64,000 nucleotides of DNA from Bryum argenteum (GCA_037043015.1 CM073323.1:8122001-8186000); one strand, 5' to 3'; shown: positions 12,390-22,872, counted from the stretch's first letter. Notes: generated by a model not told the origin, from the letters alone. Translations and numbers: made by a program.

Positions 12390-12824
12390 AACCTCAATTC
12401 CGTTAAAATGTCACAATTCCTTGTGCCATATTGCCAAAGCCATGTTGTGCCAATTTGGTCGCGTTTCTGAAACGTGCCATTTTACCGGCATATTTTTGAA
12501 CTCAAAATCTCAAAGATTTATGCTTGCAAAATGGCACGTTTTTTAATATCACCCACATCTTCCATTATATCAACAAATTTCTGTAATATCATCAAAAATT
12601 CCATAATATCACACTATTTGATGAATTTTGACCTTCAAATTCTGTCGAAGGGCAGTTTTTTCTCAACGGCCGCTCAGAAATATCTTTGGTTTTGAGCGGC
12701 CGCTCAGAAAAATTTGCTTTATTATGTCAAAAAAATGACAAAAACGAGTGTTGTTTTTTTCATTTTTTCCACCTTAAATCGTGCCATTTTACCATAATAT
12801 TGCCAAATTAACGGAATTGAGGTT
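12390..12824. mobile_element. Nested 435 bp TIR element inside copia pol
   Basis: Perfect 17 bp terminal inverted repeats (12390-12406 AACCTCAATTCCGTTAA, and its complement at 12808-12824) are flanked by AAGA on both sides (12386-12389 and 12825-12828). The insert interrupts pol between SAPMIGRSK and NGDDPYRP. It has no coding capacity. It contains a direct repeat of CGGCCGCTCAGAAA and several GTGCCATTTT/AAAATGGCAC words. It is a non-autonomous DNA transposon. The superfamily is not assigned: the target duplication is 4 bp, or 5 bp (AAGAA) if the terminal A is counted. Confidence 0.88.
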
Positions 12825-13611
12825 AAGAATGGCGATGACCCGTACCGACCTTGCGAGGAGGAGGAGGCCGAGGTCAACAAAACCAAATACCTCGCGGCGG
12901 TCGGCGCCCTCTTATACCTGGCAACACACACACGCCCTGACAACACACACACGCCTTGACAAAGCGTTTGCCACGAGCGTTCTTGCTAGGCATAGCAGGA
13001 AACCAGGACAGCGCCACTGGAACGGCATTAAACACTTGCTCAAATACCTCCGCGGCACGGAGGATTTGGGCCTTTACTTCACAAAGACTGCAGATGCGAC
13101 CATCACCGGCTATGCAGACGCCGGCTACAAAACCGACGAGACAAACGGCAAGTCCCAGACCGGCTACATCTTCCTCAAGTGTGGAGCACCCATCTCGTGG
13201 CGATCCGTAAAGCAGACCGTCACGGCCACATCAACGAACCATGCCGAACTCATAGCGCTTCACGAGGCGGCCCGGGAAGCGGTATGGCTTCGCACCATGG
13301 TGAGTTCCATTTATGAAATGTGCAGGATTCAACACATGCCAGGAGCGATGACCATCTACGAGGACAACGCCGCCGCCGTTGCCCAAGTTGGAGCGGGCTT
13401 CATCAAAGCAGACCGCGTCAAGCACATAAGCCCGACTCTCTTTGGCTACATGCAGGACTTGGTGGAGACGGACCAAGTGCGAGTTCAGAAGATCAAATCC
13501 GCCCGAAACATATCCGACATGCTTACGAAAGCTCTCCCCACGTACAAGCATCGCGAACTTGTCCGCGCCGCTGGGATGAGGACCCTCCAGGAGCTTGAGT
13601 CTTCCACTTAG
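12825..13611 (+). pseudogene. copia RNase H region
   Basis: The resumed pol sequence reads NGDDPYRP ... ALLYLATHTRPD. A 19 bp tandem duplication (two copies of AACACACACACGCC(C/T)TGAC at about 12922-12960) then shifts the frame. From there RNase H is open to the stop at 13609-13611. YADAGY, HAELIALHEAAREAVWL and YEDNAAAV carry the catalytic acidic residues, and the C-terminus includes RHISP-like KHISPTLFGYM and SDMLTKALP, standard for copia. Confidence 0.93.
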
Positions 13612-13687
13612 AGAGCGAACGAGGAAGTAACTCTTTTCTCCTCCCGAGGCCTTCCGGGGAGGAGTTTTTAGCGAGACTTCCTCGTTC

Positions 13688-13696
13688 GAGGAGGAG
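13688..13696 (+). other. Polypurine tract of copia element
   Basis: GAGGAGGAG lies directly against the first base of the 3' LTR. It is the expected plus-strand primer site. Confidence 0.8.
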
Positions 13697-13958
13697 TGTT
13701 GTGGAGGAACCGCCGGATCTCTCGGGTCCACTCTCCACCGCTCATCCTCTTATCCGATCAAACCATTAGAGTATTGATGACACAGTAGATTACGGAGATC
13801 ATGGGGTACGTGCCTTTAATGCACGGGGCAGCCACGCCACCACTACCATTCCTTCTGTAACGACTTTCCCTCTACTTAAGGATCTCTCCCGATTTCTTCG
13901 GGCTCTTCTCTCTCATTCTTTTTTCTTGTCAGTCTGGGAGCTCTGCCGGCTCCCAACA
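13697..13958 (+). repeat. 3' LTR of copia element
   Basis: 262 bp, colinear with the 5' LTR. The visible differences are mostly transitions, as expected from methylated-cytosine decay. GTTTT follows at 13959-13963. Confidence 0.95.
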
Positions 13959-14039
13959 GTTTTATCTAAATATTAGTTTCGTTCGGAGACGAAAGGAATA
14001 TATTTATCCTACCCTCGAGGTATATGTGTTTTACTCTCT

Positions 14040-14345
14040 AAGGTACCACAAGCCTTGGCATGATGGTTAGGGCTCATGGCCCTCGATGAGGAGGTCTGTA
14101 AGTTCCATTTCCATGCCGGCGTGGTGCTCACCACCACAGTCCACCCAACTACGGTGGGGGGTTCTTGGACCTCGTTGTATGGGTACCTCAAAGCTCTTTG
14201 GAGGATACCATGTCGAGTATCTCTAAGGCACTAGTAGCTAGGTAGGAACTAACATAGTGTTCACCCCGAAAGGGATTAGTAGTCCCGCCATTGGTATGAT
14301 GACCTACGGCCATACATCCAAGGATAGGTCGAACAAACACTCTAT
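14040..14345 (+). mobile_element. SINE-like element, copy 1
   Basis: This copy is homologous, in the opposite orientation, to 14822-15181. Shared blocks in order are CCACAAGCCTTGGC, CATGCCGGCGTGGTGCTCAC, CAGTCCACCCAACTA, GGGTACCTCAAAGC, AGGCACTAGTA and ATTGG(T/G)AT. The 5' part resembles a tRNA head, with an A-box-like TGGCATGATGG and a weak B-box-like AGTTCCATTTCC. The right end is approximate and no clear target duplication was found. Confidence 0.6.
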
Positions 14346-14821
14346 TCACGATGGCCTCTATAATCTTATTCTGTTGTACTTTCTTCTCGATTTGTTGTCA
14401 TGGTGAGGAGGTCATACATTGTAGGTATGAGGGATTGAAGGCAAAAAGGATGGTATCAAAGTAATCTTACGATCCACTGAAACTTTGCAAGCGGACGTTG
14501 AGAATGTGATTGTTGAGAAAATATTGCATTCGTTCATATTGGAAATTTTGGAAAAAGTGCAACGTCTAAGAGATGAAGCTCACAAGTTAGTGGAGTGAGT
14601 TATTGGGTGTTTCTTGCGCTTTATCTTGCATATAGTTTTTCTTGGTCAACACACTCATGTGTGATAGTTATTTTGTAAAAAATTTATGGTCATTGTGCAT
14701 ATTCTACTACTTGGATATGGTAACCAACAAGTGCCTTACTATGGCCATTGTTTGTGTATCATATCACTTCTTCTAGGCTTCAATTGTTTTATTTTTAATT
14801 TCGTCTAAAGTATAGTCTCTA

Positions 14822-15181
14822 GATAGATAGAAACTCCGGTCCTTTCTAAGGGGCCGGCGTGTGAATGAAGTGTGCGTTCATAATGCTAATATCCCAATGG
14901 CCACCGGACAAGGGGAAATTAGAACAATACTACTTCCCCCTCTCGAAGGTGGACACTATAACTACGCTAGTTTCTAGCCTAGTTACTAGTGCCTTGAAAA
15001 TGCTTGATTTAGTATCCTCCCGAAGGGCTTTGAGGTACCCACACAACAAGGTCCAAGGATCTCCCACGATAGTTGGGTGGACTATAGTGGTGAGCACCAC
15101 GCCGGCATGGGGAATAGAACCCACGATCTCCTCATTGGGGGCCTAAGCCGTGCCCACCAAGCCAAGGCTTGTGGTGCCTTA
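14822..15181 (-). mobile_element. SINE-like element, copy 2, 13 bp target duplication
   Basis: A 360 bp insert flanked by AGTATAGTCTCTA at 14809-14821 and again at 15182-15194. Read on the minus strand it starts AAGGCACCACAAGCC, has an A-box-like TGGCTTGGTGG and a B-box-like GGGTTCTATTCC, and ends in CTATCTATC. A long variable target duplication, a tRNA-like head and a simple-repeat tail point to a SINE mobilised by a LINE, in the style of plant Au-like SINEs. It has no coding capacity. Confidence 0.75.
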
Positions 15182-15288
15182 GTATAGTCTCTACATTGTA
15201 AATAAATTATTTCTTCCAGAAGGTGACATTGAAATTTCGTACAATCTTAAATCAAATAATTTCACAAACCCAATTTCTCAATACATTA

Positions 15289-15668
15289 GAGAAATCCGCT
15301 AAGTATTCCCCAGTTTGGACCTTAGTTGATCCCCAGTTGGTCCCCAGTCCGTCGTTTCATGCCCAGTTTTCGGTTATCCGCTAAGTAGAGCAAACTGGGG
15401 ACCAAATGCACGAAATTGGGGACCAGATGTTCGGCGCTCGGCGCTGCCCCTCCGAACTCTTCACTCTAGCTTCTCGCTGTGCTGCGGACTGGGCACCAAG
15501 TCGAACTAGGGACCAAACTCGGAATACCATCACAATCGGTGCATTCTTGAGTTTAGCCCCCAGTTCGATCGTAGTGTAAAAAGTTGGTGCCCAGTTCGAC
15601 GTTTCGTCCCCAGTCCGACCAAAACTGGGCATTCTCGTCCCTAGTCCGTCGTACTTAGCGGATTTCTC
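15289..15668. mobile_element. Stowaway/mariner-like MITE
   Basis: The 17 bp perfect terminal inverted repeat GAGAAATCCGCTAAGTA (15289-15305 and its complement at 15652-15668) is flanked by TA at 15287-15288 and 15669-15670. The interior (380 bp in all) is built from recurring, oppositely oriented CCCCAGTTTGG/ACTGGGGACC words. A third CCGCTAAGTA lies near 15378. TA target plus TIR is the Tc1/mariner (Stowaway) pattern. Confidence 0.85.
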
Positions 15669-15731
15669 TATTACCTCTTATTCAATTGAAAACATCCGGT
15701 TCACCATCCACACAATTTTATCTTTGGTATG

Positions 15732-16000
15732 TTAACCCCTAACTCTCCTTAAAACCCGAAACGGGTTTCGGTTGTTCCCACACGAGAAAAACTCAACCAA
15801 CTTTGATCATTACAATCTCACAAATGAGGAAGAATGAACGGTTCAAAATTTGGTATGTGAGAAGAATGTCAAGTGAACTTCAAGATCTCACGGTAGAATC
15901 TTTTAAATAATGCTTGGATTGCAATTTTTTGTGCTTCATTTAAAGGAAGGTCAAATTTTGTGACTTAGACGGTTTTGCAACAAGGAGAGTTAGGGGTTAA
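15732..16000. mobile_element. TTAA-flanked MITE, copy 1
   Basis: Starts TTAACCCCTAACTCTCCTT and ends AAGGAGAGTTAGGGGTTAA, 269 bp including both TTAA ends. A second copy of exactly the same length lies inverted at 39902-40170. Outside the TTAA the flanks differ, so TTAA behaves as the target duplication and CCCCTAAC as the element end. That is the piggyBac pattern. Confidence 0.8.
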
Positions 16001-16658
16001 AGTTGCCAAGGGTGATTGGATGTCCATCAAATCTATTTCATCAGCCCCATTGGTTTAGATTGAAACATGAGAAGACATAATATCATCTCTGAAGGGTGGA
16101 TGATATATCCATATCTTAGCACCCGGCCACCATACTGAAAATCAAAACTGGGTCTACACCAACCCTTGGTGCAAAAGGTCAAAGCCCAATAATAATTGTG
16201 TAATCAGATTGAAGAAATGCCACATCATTGCTACCTTGACAAGCTAGCTTGAAGCGTTCGCTGACAAAGCAAAAGAGGCTGCCCAAAGGGCAAAGCGTTT
16301 ACTGAACTTTCCTTCCATCTAAGGTAGAAACATCACAATCCGTGAAAGATCAGAGTCGTGAATTGAACACATTCTTGCTAGAGAATTAATGAAATTTAGG
16401 GCGGGACTATGAAGACAGGGGTTTACAGAAAAACACACCATAGCTTCAAGAATATCTACAAGGTCTACCAAACTGGCCCTGTGAACTTCTGCTTCATATT
16501 TCATGCCATTGATCAAGTATTGTCCACGCAGTTCATCTCCAAATCAGTCCATTCAAAGCTGAAAGCATAACAGAGATGAAGGAGGCACGTATTCAAGTAC
16601 TCTGTTGCCGATCAAAGTTGCAGTTTAATCAGATGAAATTACAGCAGATATAGCTACA

Positions 16659-17102
16659 TTACAAGTTTGGCAAGAGTGCAGCTCCGAACACCAAATCATT
16701 TCTTCCACGTTCTGCCATCGTGATGACTTCCGAGAGTTGATTTGGCATTTGCAATAGATGTCTGCATCCCTTCATAAGTCCTCCTTGTTTCCTGCACAAA
16801 CGAGACATTGTATTGTCAGAGCAGGTCGAACGCAGGACAACTCTGCATATTGATAGCTACACAAGTAGCTGGATCAGTTCAACCTCACATAAATCACCGT
16901 TAATTGACATTAGCTGATAGGCAAATCTCTATAGATGTCGAGAATCTTGATCATGCACTAGAACCACGGATGGCAATAAATTGCACTCAAAGGAAACCAT
17001 ATATGAGATACAATTGCATGACAGGAACAATGCAGCGGATAAGAAACCCTACCGAGCTCTAGCAGAATGCTCGAGAAATGCTTCAGAAACAGGGAGCGCC
17101 AT
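16659..17102 (-). CDS. Possible two-exon small protein (60 aa)
   Basis: Exon 1 (17102-17053) begins ATGGCGCTCC and reads MALPVSEAFLEHSARA before a GTAGGG donor. Exon 2 (16791-16659) follows a TTTGTGCAG acceptor in matching phase and reads KQGGLMKGCRHLL, MPNQLSEVI, MAERGRNDLVF and GAALLPNL before TAA. Phase continuity and protein-like composition support it, but the family is not recognised. It could be a chance join. A second small minus-strand frame upstream (17544-17338, 68 codons, with a Cys-containing HCTLCQMIACP and a hydrophobic SAIVFVIVDYLW) might be an alternative or upstream ORF. Confidence 0.4.
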
Positions 17103-18156
17103 GCCGAAGAAGGCTCTAGGATTCAGCCGACTCGTTCATCGTAATCATACTCTTCACCGACACTTCATTCGTAAATGATGTCGCAACTTCTCGAATTCCT
17201 CAGATCTTCGACGAGGTCTTCCCTTCACAACAGGACGTCTCGCGTGCAATGAAGGACGTCAAATTCAATCCTCGGAGAAAGCGTCCTTCCCGTCCACTAC
17301 ACGGCCGGAATCCTTTCTGACGAACCGAATCATGGTGTCAATCTTGGAAGATACGCCACAAGTAATCGACGATCACGAACACGATAGCGGAGTGAATCGC
17401 GCACTGCTTGCCGAGGACGACTCCCGCGTCCACATCACGGGCAAGCTTCGGGCAAGCTATCATCTGACACAACGTGCAGTGAGGCTCGCCGGCTGTGACC
17501 TGCGCCACGGCCGAGGTGCTCGAGCAAGAAGGTAACGCGAACATGATGGCGGTAGACTGAATCTCGGCCAATCAAATCTTGATCAGCCAAAACGGCAGAG
17601 CAAAAGTCACTCCCGCAGCACACCAAACCGCCTCAGAGCACACCAAACTCTCTCGATCTAGAAGCACGCTCGATCTCAGCAGAAAACACCTCCAACCCCA
17701 GGGCTTTATCGACGCCTCCTTAATCCAGCACCTTCAACACGATCCAGCAATCTTCAAGAATGAAAGCTCTCTAAAATAAGGAAGCGCCTGACAATGGAAA
17801 AGATGAACACGAACCCAAATAAGCTCGTGCATTTGAATGGGCGAGCAGACATTAAAGCTCGAGGAGTCAGTGGCGTATGCAACAGGGAGGAGGAGGAGGA
17901 AGACGACGGCAAACAAACCGCGCGGTTTCCAAAAACTCACAACCTAAACCACGCAACTATTGTACAAACCGCGCGTGACGGGATAAGGACCACGACAGCT
18001 GAGTCTGAGCGGTAAACTGAACGGCACCCCACAGTAAAGTTGACTGCAAGATTCCCCTTTCCCCAAATTTGAAATTACACTCTGATTACGAGGCGTAACT
18101 ATTTCAAATTGGTTCCTCGGAAGCAACAGTACCCTATGAAGCAATATGAGAGGTCG
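17103..18156. other. Upstream region of the small gene
   Basis: Relatively GC-rich up to about 17560, with the 68-codon minus-strand frame noted under the neighbouring gene. Beyond that nothing recognisable until the MITE at 18166. Confidence 0.35.
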
Positions 18157-18165
18157 GTGCCTCAT

Positions 18166-18487
18166 GGATCTGCTTAAAGTTACCCAGCGAGCTGGTCACG
18201 GAGCCTCTCGTGGGGCAAATAATCCCTGCCCCAAATAAAAATTGGGGTATATTTGCCCCCTAATTTTTTAATGGTTGATGTCACCCATTGTTCCATTGGG
18301 CATCCCCTTGTGTAAAATGGGGTCTTAGACCCCATTTTTAAACTCAAAATTTTAAAAAAAACACAAAAGGGCATTCCAAAATGCAAAAAACGGGAAAAAT
18401 GGATTTTCTGGCCGGGCAGGGGATCGGGCGGGCAGGTAGGGTCGAGGGGCTCCGAGACCAGCTCGCTGGCCAGCTTTAAGCTCACCC
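18166..18487. mobile_element. Mutator-like MITE, copy A
   Basis: A 322 bp insert flanked by the 9 bp duplication GTGCCTCAT (18157-18165 and 18488-18496). The ends are imperfect inverted repeats containing GCTTAAAG, then CCAGCGAGCTGGTC and CGGAGCC-CTCG. The interior has GGGG/CCCC hairpin words separated by T-rich and A-rich tracts. A 9 bp target duplication with ends of this type suggests a MULE-derived MITE. Confidence 0.8.
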
Positions 18488-19914
18488 GTGCCTCATTACG
18501 GTACCTATAATACCCACAGTAATTAATTAGCAGCACTAAATGTATAGTGGGCTACCACACGTGAAAAGTGAAGTAGTATCTGGAAAAGATTTGAAAGTTG
18601 CATGCAATTTTGGCAACTTGTTGATGAGTGTACTGTCCTTATTATCCACATTGTGTAGTTTGTATTGGTTTACCCCTTCCAAAAAGGAGATGAAAAAGCA
18701 TTCTGAATGATCTTTTTCGGTGGTGGATGAAAAAAAATCTAGTATTTTTTAGTGTTTTTAAAGGACGAAAAGGAAAAGAGAAAAGAGAAAAGAGAACAGT
18801 TGAGTAAAGTGTTGTCATGCCAAAGCAAGTCAACTACACTTATTACTACATATGGACTCTGAGCAAAAGACAAGAAATGTTTGCATTTGTGAGAACTTTC
18901 GATTTAACACTAGAACGCGTCTGAAACGGGCAGCCCAAAATTGGATCACAACATTTTTCGGACTTGGGCATCATGAATACTGTACTTTTTGGACTTGGGC
19001 ATCATAAATATTGTACTTTTTGGACTTGGGCATCATGAATGAACCAATCAATGATGAGCTTGCAACCTCCTACAAGGTTATGTACAACCCCAACCTATTT
19101 ACCACAATCTTTTTAAAGCACAAAATCACTCATAAAACCCCTAAGCATCCAAGAAAACCGATTTGGTTTTCTGAGATTTCGGGTAGCGCATTTTAAGGGG
19201 TTAAATTGATATTTTTTGCTCAAGATTTTTACTGGGTGCGCCCTATATTGTAATGTGTATGTGGTAAAATCTGCAAAGCCAAATTTTAATTTTGAAACCT
19301 TCATCTAGAAATTTTAGGTTTCAAGTCCGAAACGGGCAGTTTAAATTTAGCTCTTTTGAGGTATTCGTTTTTGGAAATATGTTCGTTACCAAATTACTAT
19401 TCAAATCCTAGAGTGTCCAAAGTCAAAGAGTTTACCAATTTTACAAGGGCAACCTCCAAAACTTTTTAAAACAATTTTCATTAATTTTACAATTTTTTCT
19501 ATCAAAAATTGCCAAAATTTGTGATTTTGGAATTTTCCCAAGATTTTTGTTTTCAAATTCACATCCTCATAAAGACACCTACTCACCATCCAATTTTTTC
19601 TCAACCTAAATATATCACTTGTGGTGCTTGTTTTACTATATTGTTGTTCTTAGACCTTCTTTCATAAAATAATGCACATGAAGGTCAAAAACGTGGAATG
19701 AGTCTCTAAAAGTTTACATAAGTGTACCCAACTTGATTACCTACATGGAAAAAATGAAGGGAAAATGATTGGAGTGACAATCATCAAGTTGCCCTTGGCA
19801 CCATTTAGACAGACAATGCCTCTCACTTAGCGGCAAAAGAAAGTGTTAGAAAAACTTTGATCGTTACGATCTCACAAATGACAATTATTCGACGGTTTAA
19901 ATTTTTACCAGTCT
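18488..19914. other. AT-rich intergenic DNA with 33 bp tandem repeat
   Basis: No gene seen. At about 18950-19040 a unit containing TTGGACTTGGGCATCATGAA is present about three times (period about 33 bp). At about 19848-19900 there is a short stretch (ACTTTGATCGTTACGATCTCACAAATGA) related to the interior of the TTAA-flanked MITE, a probable relic. Confidence 0.6.
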
Positions 19915-20224
19915 TTTCACTAGTAGAAAACAGCGTTTTATCACGCGTTTTCACGCGTTATCAGTGACGTATACCCACACTATACCGAATTAGTGTAGTA
20001 ATCACATCGAATTAAACGTGATGTAGCGTTAAACTGTTTAACATAAATCCGTCAATAACGCAGTGAAAACGCTCCGCGTCAAAGAAGATTTTGGTGAAAC
20101 GCGGCTTATCGTGCGTACGTAAAAAATAACGGCGTGGCGTTAGATTAAACGCCAGCGCCCTTGATGGACGGTAACTTTTTGTACTCCTTTTTTACCAGAA
20201 GGTAGAAAAGTTCTGGCTAAAAGT

Positions 20225-21060
20225 AGAAAGGCTCCACGTCAGCGCGTTTTTTTTAACGTGGTTGGCGTTTTTTTTAACGTGTACTACATTTAATTGTCTT
20301 AAAAGAAACGTCAGAATATTGATGACATAAAATATGTGCGCTGACGTGGATTTCTTCGTGTCTTCCTTTACTGACGTGGAGCTTAGGATTTGACCGGTCA
20401 AACCAAATTTGAGAGACTAGGGGGGCTGTCAACATTGACACACGCGTTTCTTATGACGCAAAGTGCGTTTAAATGCGTTAAAAGAAACGTGAGAATATTG
20501 ATGACTTGCAATATGTGCGATGATGTGGAATGCCTTGTGGCATGATTTGCTGACGTGGAACTTAGGATTTGACTGGTCAAATCAAATTTGAGAGACTAGG
20601 GGCGGATGTCAACATTGACGCACGCGTTTCTTGTGACGCGAAGTGCGTTAAAATGCGTTAATAGAAACGCGAGAAGATTGATGATGTAAAATATATGCGC
20701 TGACGTGGATTTCATCGTGGCTTGATTTGCTGACGTGGAGCTTAGGATTTAACCGGTCGAATCAAATTTGAGAGACTAGTGGGGGGGCTGTCAACATTGA
20801 CGCTTGCGTTTCTTGTGACGCGAAGTGCGTTTAAATGCGTTGAAAAAACGTGAGAACATTGATGACGTAATATATGTGCGATGACGTGGAATGTCTTGTG
20901 GCTTGATTTGCTGATGTGGAGCTTAGGATATGACCGGTCAAATCAAATTTGACAGACTAGGGGGGGCTGTTAATGTTGACGCACGCGTTTATTGTGACGC
21001 AAAGTGCGTTCAAATGCGTTAATAGAAACGTGCGAAGATTTATGACATTGAAGACTGTCA
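20225..21060. repeat. ~180 bp tandem array in CACTA left arm
   Basis: GAGAGACTAG (or a variant) recurs at 20411, 20590, 20770 and 20951, a period of 179-181 bp, for about 4.5 units. Each unit contains CTGTCAACATTGACGCACGCG, GAAGTGCGTT, TGACGTGGA and a GACCGGTCAAA palindrome-like segment. Confidence 0.9.
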
Positions 21061-21173
21061 ACTTTCACGCAAGCGGATGTGTCAACACTAAACGCGTTAT
21101 TAGTAATAACTGCGGCGTTAACAAGCATTACAAGGAACATGTTAACGTTCATGAACAAACATAGGACGAGAAT

Positions 21174-22072
21174 TCATGTCCATCCTGTAGAATGTCTAAT
21201 ATCCTGCTCATGTATCCGATCGTCATCATCATCACCTTTCTCTGTTGCTATTGGCTCTCCTTCCTGCTCTTCCACGAATGATCCGTTCGTAGTGAAGTCT
21301 GAATGTGAGGGCTCTTTTGTGCGCGTCTCCGTGTTAGTGGTTGATGGTGAAGGCAAGAGCGTTGATTGTACTTCTGCATCGTCATGTTCTTCAGCAAAGG
21401 CACGAACCCACGGCTGCTTTGAACATCTGCCCTTCAAACCACTTTCTACGGCTCTTGGTCGTTCACAAAAAATACTTGTTGTGTGTGAATAGGGAACGCG
21501 AAAGAGTAAGGACCTATATGCAATAATCTGCAAAATTCATGGAAACAAACCCATACTGATCCCGCTTCATTGTTGGTGAGGTACCTTTTAGAACTCCTCT
21601 AACCCATGAATAGAGTAGAACAACAACAGACGTGCACCTATAGTCTAATTCTAATATCTCTTCGATCCAGCCCATGTACTCCTCCGTCGATCTCTCCCCC
21701 TACATCAACGATGAATGTTGCATGCACTACACTATCCATAGTTGCGCTCGAAGCTTCAACTGAGCGGCAACGGAAGTGCATACCATAAGCCTTCATTGGT
21801 CGATAAGCAATAGCAATCAGCGATGGAGGTCTGGACAAATCATATGTGGTTTGATTGACACGCCGCGAGCGTGTCCTCCAATCGACTTCAAGGGCTATTG
21901 TCAACCAACCTAGAAATGGTTGCAAAGCTCGCAATCTCTCAGGAATGTCTGATGTATTTCGTCTCCTACGCCCACGTCGTGCATGATGACTTTGGCGGCG
22001 TTCTGTGCTCCTAGAATTTTGCTCCACGACGTATAATCTAGAGTGTGCAATTAACACTAATAGAGTGTGCAA
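21174..22072 (-). other. Weak coding remnants inside CACTA element
   Basis: Two minus-strand open frames (21533-21174 and 22072-21638) have protein-like composition. The first is acidic with a GDDDDDR run and the second is Arg-rich (RRGRRRRNTSD) with LGWLTIALEVDW. Neither has a convincing ATG context or a known domain. They may be relics of the element's own genes. Confidence 0.3.
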
Positions 22073-22486
22073 GTAGTACTGTAGTAGTGCAAATCTTGTA
22101 CATATCTATTAATCGTGGTACACCTCTATTAATTACGTTTCATATGACGTTATATTGCGACATATATACGTGACATATACGTTAAACCACGTCACTATTA
22201 ACGTAGTTTATATGTGAATGCGTCACTATAGACGTTGGTTTGATGTTAAAGCGTCATTATTGACGTTGTTATAACGTGAATGCGTCACTTTTGACATCAC
22301 ATTAACACAAGCATGTCAAGAAAGACATCCACTATGACGTCTAGAATAACGTACTTTAGTCTATTCAGAGGGATGACTTTCATCGGGGTGGATGAACAGA
22401 GACGGCTAGGGTTAGCCGCCATAGTTAGGTCATAGTACTTTTAGGGAAGATATAAGCTAGAATCTCACTCTTGCTTTCATTTCTAC

Positions 22487-22722
22487 ACATTTTGTGATAG
22501 AGTTCTAGAGTTTTAGAGATTAACATGTTAGATTGTTAAAGTATGAGTTGTAGAGGTGTTGGAGTTTTACAAGTTTTTCTTCTTTCTTTGCAATTTCTCT
22601 TCTTCACATTTTGTGTTAGAGTTCTACAGTTTTAGAGATTAACATGTTAGATTGTTATAGTATGAGTTGTAGAGGTGTTGGAGTTTTACAAGTTTTTCTT
22701 CTTTTTTTGCAATTCTTAGGTT
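22487..22722. repeat. 119 bp tandem duplication
   Basis: ACATTTTGTG(A/T)TAGAGTTCTA begins at 22487 and again at 22606. The two units are nearly identical through TTTTTCTTCTTT. The duplication is recent relative to the surrounding repeats. Confidence 0.9.
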
Positions 22723-22872
22723 GTTCAAGAGTTGTATCGTGATAATCTCCGTCCCAGTTTAATTGCATGACGTGCCTTATTAAACTCAGCGTGTCCGTGG
22801 TAATGTGTGCTGTGCAGATCAAGAAAAATCCAGCATGAGGAAACCCATAAAGTCACTTTACGGCGGCTAGGG

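Larger units (their letters stand above)
7354..13958 (+). mobile_element. Ty1/copia LTR retrotransposon, degenerate
   Basis: A complete element with 262 bp LTRs (7354-7615 and 13697-13958), each starting TGTTG and ending CAACA. It is flanked by the 5 bp target duplication GTTTT (7349-7353 and 13959-13963). By eye the LTRs differ at about seven positions, mostly C/T or G/A. The internal order Gag, protease, integrase, reverse transcriptase, RNase H defines Ty1/copia. A purine tract precedes the 3' LTR and a TTATCAGCAC primer-site-like sequence follows the 5' LTR. Gag-pol carries a Gag frameshift, two in-frame stops, a frameshift after the RT domain, a nested insertion and a 19 bp duplication, so this copy cannot be autonomous. 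Confidence 0.97.

Noticed and set aside
14040-14120. tRNA gene
   Set aside because: A- and B-box-like words are imperfect, no cloverleaf can be formed, and the sequence is repeated with a SINE body.
14040-15181. Single 1.1 kb element with 200 bp inverted arms
   Set aside because: The right copy has its own perfect 13 bp target duplication around 14822-15181, so two separate insertions explain the arms better.
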